Of a DNA stretch of 37,231 bases, positions 8,718 to 15,965 are shown piece by piece (positions within the stretch are counted from its first letter, which is position 1; every line of letters begins with the position of its first letter). The DNA is from Chlamydiota bacterium (lineage in GTDB: Bacteria; Chlamydiota; Chlamydiia; Chlamydiales; Rhabdochlamydiaceae), in assembly GCA_003176115.1 (NCBI GenBank), contig PSRO01000059.1:1-37231 (forward strand). Reading direction: 5' to 3'. The notes under the pieces are model-generated. The model saw only the letters and a program-made list of their open reading frames with translations. It was not told the origin of the DNA and made no database searches. The position numbers were made by a program, and so were the translations under genes.

Positions 8718-9161
8718 TCAAGAATTGGCTTGCTTTTGAAAAAAAACCGTTATGTTTTTTTTTGTAGGAGGAGATTCTGGGAAACATCCACTATCTGATC
8801 GACTAAGTGAAGGAGAGGGAGAGTCATCTTTTGGGGCAGAAATAGTTTCTTCTAGTGTATGGGTTTGGGCTTTTTGAGAATGAGTCACATCTGTTAGAGC
8901 TTGAACCTGAGCTTCTAGCTCTTTAATTTTTCTTACCTTCACACAAAGGTAATGCTCTAACCGTCGATGGGTTTGTCGTAACTGAGTAATCTCTTCATTA
9001 AATTTTTCTTCTAGCAGTTTTACTTGACTGGGCCCTCTAGCAAAGAAGTTAGATACTCTCTCGCAAAGAGTTAGTTTTGGTTGGTTGTTTTGGGTATTCT
9101 GGTAAATAGGTTCTGGGATAGGGGGAAGATCTATAGGGGTAGCCATAAATAAAAAAACCAT
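8718..9161 (-). CDS. Hypothetical coiled-coil protein
   Basis: This is an unrecognised 147-residue protein, soluble, with no signal peptide. Residues 1-30 are proline-rich (TPIDLPPIPEPIYQ). About 45-100 is a strongly charged heptad-like coiled coil (LLEEKFNEEITQLR...KIKELEAQVQAL). The tail is Ser/Pro-rich. Two starts are possible, the ATG at 9161 and an in-frame ATG at 9146, and neither has a clear ribosome binding site. The composition (proline-rich head, coiled coil, Ser-rich tail) and position next to two other unknown leftward genes fit a type III-secreted effector or accessory protein, but that is inference. Confidence 0.6.
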   Translation of the reverse strand: MVFLFMATPIDLPPIPEPIYQNTQNNQPKLTLCERVSNFFARGPSQVKLLEEKFNEEITQLRQTHRRLEHYLCVKVRKIKELEAQVQALTDVTHSQKAQTHTLEETISAPKDDSPSPSLSRSDSGCFPESPPTKKNITVFFQKQANS

Positions 9162-9247
9162 TATTAATTTTTGAAAATGATTAGATTAATTAAGATTGTT
9201 ATTATTTTATGAAGTATAGATTATGTTTTGATTTATTCATTTATATT

Positions 9248-9283
9248 ATAATAGTTTTATTAAATAGTAAATAAAACTATTAT
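9248..9283. other. AT-only 14-bp perfect inverted repeat
   Basis: The arm ATAATAGTTTTATT (9248-9261) is perfectly complementary to 9270-9283, with an 8-base loop. On the plus strand a short T-run follows. No plus-strand gene needs a terminator here. It lies about 90 bases upstream of the leftward coiled-coil gene and could be an operator or structured leader. The composition is almost pure A/T, so chance is not excluded. Confidence 0.4.
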
Positions 9284-9356
9284 TTTTAGTTGTTGAGATA
9301 GAATAAATTCTCGGAATTTCTATTCAGCTTAGAACTCTACAAAAATTAACAAAGAA

Positions 9357-9394
9357 GTGCTTGTTGATGTTATCTTAAGAAGGTCAACAAGCAC
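9357..9394 (-). terminator. Intrinsic terminator of the proline-rich gene
   Basis: An 11-bp perfect stem, GTGCTTGTTGA (9357-9367) with its complement at 9384-9394, encloses a 16-base loop. Read leftward, it lies 40 bases after the stop of the 256-residue gene and is followed by the T-rich TTCTTTG and AATTTTTG. The loop is long, but the stem is GC-containing and perfect. Confidence 0.6.
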
Positions 9395-9433
9395 TAATAA
9401 ATAGCGTTCTACTTCAAAGGTTCAAGAGAATAC

Positions 9434-10204
9434 TTAATTGAAGCTTTTTATTTTTACTATAGGGTCTTCTTCAAACTCCTTTAACATTTCATTAAGCCTG
9501 TCCATTTCTAAATCAAGGGCTTTTCTTAATTCTGAATTTTCCTCTGTACCATTAGAGGAGGTAAGCCTGTTCGAGGTTTCCAGTGCATTAGTTTTCGGGT
9601 CTTCAGTTGCATTTTGTGAGCTAATGGCTTGCATTTCTTCTTGGAAAGTAACTCTCTTTTTAGAGAGTGAAGCTGGAATAGGTTCGGATTTAGGTTTATT
9701 TTCTTGAGGTGGAGGAAGAGGAGGGTTTTTTTCAACATTAGAATGATTTGACACTGAGCTTAAATGTGTTGTGTTAGATCTAGGTAACGGTTGAGGATGA
9801 ATTTTTTTGTTAGTGGATTTAAGGGCGTCTTTAGCATGAATAACAGCTGATAAATCAGGTCTAAAAGCTTCCTTTTTCTCATCTGTTTTAGAATCTCTTT
9901 GCTGCATTGAGGGACTTAAGCAAGTTGTACCAGATCTAGGCGGTGGTATGGGTCTTACTTTTTCTTGAGGTTTTTCCAATGCTGCAGAGATAACATCAAC
10001 CATACTAGGAGAAAGTTTAGCAGGAACTCGTGGTTTCCTATTTGAGGCAGGAGGTAACTCAGTGTACCATATAGAATTGCTTAGTACCTGATCTGCAATA
10101 GCTGATGCTTTTTCATCTGTGTTAGTAGAATTAGTGGGTTGTTTTCCCTCAGGTTTATTCAACGGATATGGAAAAGAAGGTTGAGGTTTTATGCAAGAAG
10201 CCAT
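9434..10204 (-). CDS. Proline-rich candidate effector with host-type docking motifs
   Basis: This is an unrecognised 256-residue hydrophilic protein without signal peptide or membrane segment. The start is supported by GGAG nine bases upstream. Two degenerate repeats are visible: residues 67-96 (MVDVISAALEK...PIPPPRSGTTCLS) and 118-149 (LSAVIHAKDALK...PQPLPRSNTTHLS). The first holds PIPPPR (85-90), a class II SH3-ligand pattern PxxPxR. A third proline cluster, PPLPPP, is at 161-166. Residues 182-187 read KKRVTF followed by QEE, matching the RVxF docking motif for protein phosphatase 1 with basic flank before and acidic flank after. A short coiled coil closes the protein (about 222-247). These motifs suggest a secreted host-interacting protein. 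They are short and the function is inferred. Confidence 0.7.
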   Translation of the reverse strand: MASCIKPQPSFPYPLNKPEGKQPTNSTNTDEKASAIADQVLSNSIWYTELPPASNRKPRVPAKLSPSMVDVISAALEKPQEKVRPIPPPRSGTTCLSPSMQQRDSKTDEKKEAFRPDLSAVIHAKDALKSTNKKIHPQPLPRSNTTHLSSVSNHSNVEKNPPLPPPQENKPKSEPIPASLSKKRVTFQEEMQAISSQNATEDPKTNALETSNRLTSSNGTEENSELRKALDLEMDRLNEMLKEFEEDPIVKIKSFN

Positions 10205-10317
10205 AAGGCATTACTCCTATTTTTAATACTGATTTAGATGGAAATATTCTTTTTAATAAAAAATCAATATTCTGTACCATAAATAAGAGAATAATAATGA
10301 ACAAGATTATTCTTAGC

Positions 10318-10333
10318 TACATTAATTAATGTA
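10318..10333. promoter_or_regulatory. 16-bp perfect palindrome, possible operator
   Basis: TACATTAATTAATGTA is a perfect 16-base palindrome, 114 bases upstream of the proline-rich gene start and 80 bases past the end of the 732-residue gene. It could bind a dimeric regulator. A possible -35/-10 pair (TTGTTC, 17 bases, TATGGT, leftward) lies between it and the gene. Confidence 0.3.
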
Positions 10334-10412
10334 TAAAGTATTAAACAAATTAGGTCTTTTAATGAAGTTATTTTAAGAAGTAAGCAGTTTAGTTTCCATA
10401 GACCAAATGCAC

Positions 10413-12611
10413 TTATTGAGCAAAGAATAGAGCATCTTTATTGATATGGCGAGCTAATTTTCTTCGAAAATGAGATACGCCATTTGTTATTTGGTTTCTT
10501 TCAGATGGATCATGTATTTTCTCTTGTATGGGATGGGAAAAAGGGAGCCATTTTGGGATCTTGTGCATAATCTTTTCAATATCCGTAAAATCAAAATCTT
10601 CATTTCTAGTAACGCGCAGATTTTGATCGATGTGATTAAAGAAACTTGGAGTGTTTAACTCTTTCTTTTTTAATAAGTTGATACCATAAGCAAAGGCAAG
10701 TAAGGCCTGGGGCGTTGGAGTAAGAATGCTCTTATTTCCCTTTTTCTCATACTTTGCGAGTGCAAATCCATTGATTGTTGGGATTTGCTGGCACAACGCT
10801 TGTTGCATAGCCTCAATTTCTTCTGTGTTGCTTTCTGTTTTAAGTTCTTCTAATAAGTAATGGAACCACTGTATTAGGTCATTGATTTGGAAATACGTCT
10901 GTTCTTGAAAATGAGTGCTAAGCCAAGGCTGGATGATTTTCTCTAGCTGTACATCCCAATAGAATTTTCCTAAAAATAAAGATACAGATGAACGGAGACT
11001 TTTAATAATGCCGCTACTTTTGGGATTCATTGCAATATTAGAAAAGGTTCGTTCAGCTACTTCATCTATGTCTGTGGCAATATTAAAGGGTTTCCCAAAT
11101 AACTTTGCGACCCGAGTAAAATTGTGTACAGAATTAAGGTTCAAACTTTCCTTAGTTTCTTTATAGAAAATAACATTTCTTTTTGCAGACAAATAAGAGA
11201 ATGCAGAAGAAACCAGATAGTGGATTCGAGATAAAGATCGCTGGTTCCATTCTCTTTCAAATTCTTTTTGGGCACTTGAAAGATTCTTTTCTAATAATTG
11301 AATAATAGATTCAAATATATTTTGTAGAATAGGATGGAGTATATCTTTAAAGGCTTGCTCTGTTGTATTTTTATAGGCAAGTTCTAACATTAACAAAAAC
11401 GGCGACGACTGATTGGTTTTATTGGTGGCTTTATAAATCTCTAGGAAAGCTTCTTTAATTTTCATGTCTTGAGCAACACGACACTCTCCGCCGCTACCAA
11501 AAATGAGTGTTAGAAGTCCTTTAAAGAGATCGAGGGATTGCTTTGTTTGGTTCTTCTCTAGCAAGTCTTTATGCTCTAAGAGCATTTTACAAATATGCTG
11601 CTTGAAAAGCACAAGATCTTGTTTAGTGGTTTCACGTAAAACTGCTTGTAGCCATTCTCTTGCCATTTCTTTTGCTCGAGGCAGTTCTTTTTGACGGTGC
11701 ACTTTTTTTTCTTCTAAGCTAGCCTTTTCAAGGTCTTTAAAAACTTTTTCTGGATCAGACTCAGCTATACCAGTAACTCTATCCCATAAGGATTTTTCAA
11801 AATCTTCTCTCCAATGAATTGTATCAAAAATCTCCAAAATTTGACTTGAAGGATACTGAGAAGGATCAAGTGTGGGTATTTGTATTTGAGGAGTTCGTTC
11901 TCTATGCATTTCAAAGTAGAGCTCTTGCTGATGTAAATCATTCCAAAGAGTTATGAATTCTTCCAAGCTTTTTATGGGAGGGGTGGATATCTTCTGTATA
12001 GTTGTTTTATGACGCTTTTCGGATAAAAGACCATAGAGTCCCAATAAAGCAAAGCCCATGGTTAAGTAACTTTTTGTTGCTATGCCGGTTGTTAGCTCTG
12101 TAAAGGGACTGATGTATTTTATAAAAATGATTCGTGTTTTATTTAACGAAGGAATATGTGTTTGGATGAAAATAGAAGAAGTGATGAGATCTAAAACAAA
12201 AACGGTTAATGCTGTGTAACCAACGATTAGGTGGCCAAAGCTAATTAATGCAATGGCATTTATCACAGAGGTCATATAGCAGAGTTTACCTGTATGTTTT
12301 TCTATACGAATAACCATGTCTACTATCCGCGGGTTCATGTAATGAGAAACATAGGAACTTTTTAGCAAGGCTAATGCACAGGGAGTAAATATAACTGCTA
12401 GGGATAACTTTTTAGAAATCGGGCTTTGCTCATTTTTATAAAGAGTAATATTATAAAAATTTTTGACTAAGGTGCTAAGGCTTACTCTAGAAATGACCTC
12501 ATCTACGTAGTGAATGCGGCCTTTTTCAAATTGTTGCAAATCATTAGCTCTATGAATGATAGGTACAGAGGTTAATCCTAAGCTCACATTTTTTATAATA
12601 GACAGGGTCAT
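10413..12611 (-). CDS. Large Inc-like membrane protein of unknown function
   Basis: This is an unrecognised 732-residue protein. The N-terminal 65 residues are soluble. Hydrophobic segments follow at about 68-86, 112-129, 131-150 and 179-197. The 112-150 pair is separated by only a few residues, the bilobed pattern typical of chlamydial inclusion membrane (Inc) proteins. The remaining 530 residues are charged and mostly helical. There is no cleavable signal peptide, which agrees with export by type III secretion rather than Sec. The ATG start at 12611 has no strong ribosome binding site. A possible promoter (TTGCTT, 18 bases, TATATC) lies upstream on the minus strand. The Inc assignment is a pattern-based inference. 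Confidence 0.7.
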   Translation of the reverse strand: MTLSIIKNVSLGLTSVPIIHRANDLQQFEKGRIHYVDEVISRVSLSTLVKNFYNITLYKNEQSPISKKLSLAVIFTPCALALLKSSYVSHYMNPRIVDMVIRIEKHTGKLCYMTSVINAIALISFGHLIVGYTALTVFVLDLITSSIFIQTHIPSLNKTRIIFIKYISPFTELTTGIATKSYLTMGFALLGLYGLLSEKRHKTTIQKISTPPIKSLEEFITLWNDLHQQELYFEMHRERTPQIQIPTLDPSQYPSSQILEIFDTIHWREDFEKSLWDRVTGIAESDPEKVFKDLEKASLEEKKVHRQKELPRAKEMAREWLQAVLRETTKQDLVLFKQHICKMLLEHKDLLEKNQTKQSLDLFKGLLTLIFGSGGECRVAQDMKIKEAFLEIYKATNKTNQSSPFLLMLELAYKNTTEQAFKDILHPILQNIFESIIQLLEKNLSSAQKEFEREWNQRSLSRIHYLVSSAFSYLSAKRNVIFYKETKESLNLNSVHNFTRVAKLFGKPFNIATDIDEVAERTFSNIAMNPKSSGIIKSLRSSVSLFLGKFYWDVQLEKIIQPWLSTHFQEQTYFQINDLIQWFHYLLEELKTESNTEEIEAMQQALCQQIPTINGFALAKYEKKGNKSILTPTPQALLAFAYGINLLKKKELNTPSFFNHIDQNLRVTRNEDFDFTDIEKIMHKIPKWLPFSHPIQEKIHDPSERNQITNGVSHFRRKLARHINKDALFFAQ

Positions 12612-12714
12612 AAATCATTCACATTTTAATTGTAAAGATATAACTGGAGATTCGTTTAAAAAGCAACATTTACTATTGATAAAGAGAATCTACTTTTCTT
12701 CATTTCTTAAGAGC

Positions 12715-12743
12715 TTGTCTGAAAGAGATAGCTGCTTTATGCT
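12715..12743 (+). promoter_or_regulatory. Promoter of the MORN-repeat gene
   Basis: TTGTCT (12715-12720) and TATGCT (12738-12743) are 17 bases apart, followed by a leader of about 30 bases carrying AAGGAGG (12766-12772) and the ATG. Spacing is optimal and both hexamers match the consensus at four positions. Confidence 0.45.
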
Positions 12744-12779
12744 TAAGTGAAAAAATAATTATTTTAAGGAGGCTCTATT

Positions 12780-15359
12780 ATGATGAGATTTGTCTTTTTA
12801 ACCTTTTGTCTTTTATTTGCAAAAATATCCTTTGGTAATGAAGTTGCGCCTAAAATGCGTCAGCCTCACTGGTCTTCTAAGGTTGTAGACACCTATCCTA
12901 ATGCAAGTCCTAAAAAAGTGGTATTCTACGATCGGGAACCGAATCAAGTTGTTAAGCAAATTTTGCTCTATCCCAATGGACAGGTGAAAACAGAAACAGA
13001 TCTATCTGTAATAGAGGATAAAGAGGAATTAAAAGCTGTACCTCATGGTGTGTGTTTATTTTTTACAGCTGAAGGAAAATTAGAAAAGCAAATGATCTAC
13101 GATCGTGGTGTATTGCATGGAACCATGAAGCTTTTTTATCCAGATGGAACGCTGCAGGGAACTTGTGGGTTTAACCAGGGGCAAAGAGATGGATTAATGG
13201 TTTCCTATCATCCAAATGCAGAAAAAGCAGAAGAAGTGATCTATGAAAATGGGAAGATTATCGGCGAGGTGCATAGATATCACGAGAAAGGAAAGCGCGC
13301 GGCTGTGATTCCTTATGAAGAAGGAGTTCCTCATGGATGTGCAATGGAGTGGTATCCAACTGGCAGAAAAAAAACCGTTCTTCAGTATAGAAATGGATCT
13401 CTTCATTCAAATAGTAAAGATCCTGCAGTTATTTCCTATACACCAGATGAGGTGATTCAAGAAGTTCAAGATTTTTGTGAAGGAAAGCTTGTGGGGCTGC
13501 ATGTCAAATATCATGCTAATGGACAAGAGAGCTATAAGGTAGCCTATAAAGAAGGTGTAAAAGAAGGCAAAGAACGTTTTTTTAGTATAGAGGGTAAATT
13601 ACTAGGAGAGGGTGACTACATACAAGGTAAGCCAGTTGGTAAGCACTGGCGCAAAGCAGAGAATGGTGTACAGATTTTATCTGCGTATTTCGATGATAGG
13701 GGTAATACCATAGAACCTATCATGGAATACAATGATAAAGGACAACTCATTGCGCAATACTCTCTGCTGGATGGTAAAAACCATCAGGAATACCTACAGT
13801 GGCATGATAATGGAAACCTTAAAGTAGAATATAACTACAATATAGGAAAGCTTAATGGAGAGCAAAAAGAGTACTATCTATCAGGGCAAATCAAATTAAA
13901 AGCCATGTATGTGGAGAATGAAAAAGAGGGGCTTTACGAAGAATGGTATGAGAACGGGAATCTCGCGCAAAGAGCTATTTTCAAAAATAAAGGTTTAGAT
14001 GGTCTTTATGAGCAATGGTATGAAAATGGACAACTTAAAACCCAAGAACATCATGTAATGGGTAAATTGAACCAAGAACAAAAACATTGGCATGAAAATG
14101 GAGTTTTACAATTAAGCATTCGATTTGATTTGGGAAAAAAGCAAGGCTTATATCAAGAATGGAGTGATAAAGAAGAGCTGATTGTATCCGCTAACTATGA
14201 TCAAGATAAGTTAGTAGGCGTTGTAAAAGCGTGGTGGAGCAAAGATCTTCTTAGAGAGATCACACATTATGATGAGAAAGGAAAACTCAATGGCGTGCAT
14301 GAAGAATACTATCCAAATGGTCAACAAAAAGCGCTTGTGAGCTACTCTAATGATCTATTAGAAGGAACTATGAAAACTTGGTATGAAGACGGCAGTCCTT
14401 GTGCGATTAAAACCTTTACACAAGGTCTTCCTGTAGGAGAACACAAAGAGTATTACTCAACGCAGCAATTACAGGAAAAAGGTGTGGTTAATGCAGATGC
14501 AAAACTTTTACAAATTGCACAGCATTTAGTTTTTGATGAGAAAGGAGAAATGCATGGGGAACAGAGAGTATACCATCAAAATGGGGCTCTTTGCTCTTGT
14601 GTGCATTATGAACATGGCCAAATGCATGGAAGTAAAGCCATCTGGTCAGCTGATGGAGTTTTAGTAGAAGAAGCAAACTACAATCAGGGAAAACTCGATG
14701 GACGATTCTTTGAAAAATTGCCTGATGGAAGAGAAGTTGTTTACCATTATAAGGATAATCAAAGAAACGGTGTTCACGAAGTGTATTACCCGCCGAATGA
14801 GTACTTTGCAAAAACCAAAGCTTTTACGTCTTTTTTCATAAACGATCAATTGGAAAAAGAGGTTATAGAATATAACGAATCAGGGGCTAAAGTAGGGATC
14901 ACTCCTTATGTACATGGGAAAAAAGAGGGGGTTGCCAAAATATTTTCGCCAGAAGGGCAGTTATTAGTAGCTGTACGCTTTCACCAAGATAATAAAGAAG
15001 GAGTATGCATGCAATACTATCCTAATGAAAAGCCCTTTGTAGAAACACCTTATCAACAAGATAAAAGAGAAGGACTGGAAAAAACCTATCATTTGAATGG
15101 AGAGCTTGCCAAACTTGTAACCTATAAAAATGATCTTATGGATGGTCTTTATCAAGAATGGAATGAGGCAGGGATTCTTGTGTTTGAAGCGGAATACCAA
15201 GAAGGTAAACGGCATGGCAGATTTAATAAATTTTATGATGACGGCTCTCCTTATATTTCTCAAACCTTTATCGAAGATGAATTGCATGGTGTGAAGAAGA
15301 AATACAAGAAGGATGGCAAAGTAATAGAATCTTTTTATGAAAGAGGAAAAGAAGTATAA
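12780..15359 (+). CDS. Exported MORN-type (YwqK-like) repeat protein
   Basis: This is an 859-residue protein with a Sec signal peptide (MMRFVFLTFCLLFAKISFG, probable cleavage before Asn20). It is then built almost wholly of about thirty repeats of 22-24 residues with the pattern G-x-x-x-x-[YW][YH]-x-[ND]-G-x-[LP], characteristic of MORN_2/YwqK-like repeats. The repeats make a long beta-ribbon rather than an enzyme, so a binding or scaffold role outside the inner membrane is likely. Databases often label such proteins 'YwqK family antitoxin', which is only a name carried over. AAGGAGG lies 7 bases from the first of two adjacent ATGs. It is monocistronic: a promoter lies in front and a strong terminator directly after. 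Confidence 0.85.
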   Translation: MMRFVFLTFCLLFAKISFGNEVAPKMRQPHWSSKVVDTYPNASPKKVVFYDREPNQVVKQILLYPNGQVKTETDLSVIEDKEELKAVPHGVCLFFTAEGKLEKQMIYDRGVLHGTMKLFYPDGTLQGTCGFNQGQRDGLMVSYHPNAEKAEEVIYENGKIIGEVHRYHEKGKRAAVIPYEEGVPHGCAMEWYPTGRKKTVLQYRNGSLHSNSKDPAVISYTPDEVIQEVQDFCEGKLVGLHVKYHANGQESYKVAYKEGVKEGKERFFSIEGKLLGEGDYIQGKPVGKHWRKAENGVQILSAYFDDRGNTIEPIMEYNDKGQLIAQYSLLDGKNHQEYLQWHDNGNLKVEYNYNIGKLNGEQKEYYLSGQIKLKAMYVENEKEGLYEEWYENGNLAQRAIFKNKGLDGLYEQWYENGQLKTQEHHVMGKLNQEQKHWHENGVLQLSIRFDLGKKQGLYQEWSDKEELIVSANYDQDKLVGVVKAWWSKDLLREITHYDEKGKLNGVHEEYYPNGQQKALVSYSNDLLEGTMKTWYEDGSPCAIKTFTQGLPVGEHKEYYSTQQLQEKGVVNADAKLLQIAQHLVFDEKGEMHGEQRVYHQNGALCSCVHYEHGQMHGSKAIWSADGVLVEEANYNQGKLDGRFFEKLPDGREVVYHYKDNQRNGVHEVYYPPNEYFAKTKAFTSFFINDQLEKEVIEYNESGAKVGITPYVHGKKEGVAKIFSPEGQLLVAVRFHQDNKEGVCMQYYPNEKPFVETPYQQDKREGLEKTYHLNGELAKLVTYKNDLMDGLYQEWNEAGILVFEAEYQEGKRHGRFNKFYDDGSPYISQTFIEDELHGVKKKYKKDGKVIESFYERGKEV

Positions 15360-15371
15360 TGACTTTTATCT

Positions 15372-15412
15372 CACCTACTAAAGATCATGTTTTTAGTAGG
15401 TGCTTTTCTTTT
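15372..15412 (+). terminator. Intrinsic terminator of the MORN-repeat gene
   Basis: An 11-bp perfect stem, CACCTACTAAA (15372-15382) with its complement at 15392-15402, has a 9-base loop and is followed by CTTTTCTTTT. The 3' arm contains the stop codon and last codons of the convergent rsmD, so the two genes share this DNA. Read leftward there is no good U-tract. Confidence 0.85.
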
Positions 15413-15965
15413 GATACTGTTGTAAAAGCGTGCCACTAAATTTCCTCACATTCACAAGTGCAAATGATGTAAGTTCAAACTGAGAATGCGTGGTTTCTTC
15501 AATAAAGACAATTCCATCGGGTTTTATTAAACAAGAGTTATCAAACAGCGCAAAAGTCTCTTGTAAAATAGTTGTCTTAAGAGAGAGTTCATAAGGAGGA
15601 TCAATATAAGCTACATCAAACTGTATTTCTTTTTTCCGTAGCTGTTTTAAAGCTTGTTTATAGCTGCATAGCAAAATAGAGCTTTGTTTTTCTAAGTGGA
15701 GTAGTTGAATATTTTCTTTTAAGCAACGTATTGCTAGTGGACTGTTGTCGACAAAAGTGACATGGGAAGCCCCTCGACTCAAAGCTTCTATGCCCATGGC
15801 TCCTGATCCTGCAAATAAATCTAAGAAAAGGGCATCATCAATCTGATGATGAAGAATATCAAATACCGCTTTACGCAGCACCGCTAGGGTAGGACGAGTG
15901 AGCTTAGTTTTAGGGGATTTAAGCAAACGGCCACGAAAATTGCCGCCTAGAATACGTAAACTCAT
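15393..15965 (-). CDS. rsmD: 16S rRNA (guanine966-N2)-methyltransferase RsmD
   Basis: RsmD methylates G966 of 16S rRNA in the 30S subunit using S-adenosylmethionine. The 190 residues match the family length. The N-terminal RILGGNFRGR and RPT..VLRKAVFDIL, the SAM-binding motif I LDLFAGSGAMGIEALSRGA (Asp49 to Gly55 and on) and the catalytic motif IV D122-PPY are all present. The start overlaps the end of the VWA gene by 4 bases (ATGA), making it the last gene of a TPR-VWA-rsmD operon. Its stop codon lies in the terminator stem of the convergent gene. Confidence 0.95.
   Translation of the reverse strand: MSLRILGGNFRGRLLKSPKTKLTRPTLAVLRKAVFDILHHQIDDALFLDLFAGSGAMGIEALSRGASHVTFVDNSPLAIRCLKENIQLLHLEKQSSILLCSYKQALKQLRKKEIQFDVAYIDPPYELSLKTTILQETFALFDNSCLIKPDGIVFIEETTHSQFELTSFALVNVRKFSGTLLQQYQKKSTY

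Noticed and set aside
8415-8798. 127-codon plus-strand frame overlapping the small membrane protein and the end of the coiled-coil gene
   Set aside because: It starts at TTG without a ribosome binding site, lies in another frame of a well-supported gene, and shows no domain or sensible composition.
9162-9433. Possible additional small gene or RNA in the spacer
   Set aside because: Only the inverted repeat and the terminator are supported. Frames here are short and without start signals.
12780-15359. Calling the MORN-repeat protein a toxin-antitoxin component
   Set aside because: The YwqK 'antitoxin' label is only a database name. There is no toxin partner, and the protein has a Sec signal and its own terminator.
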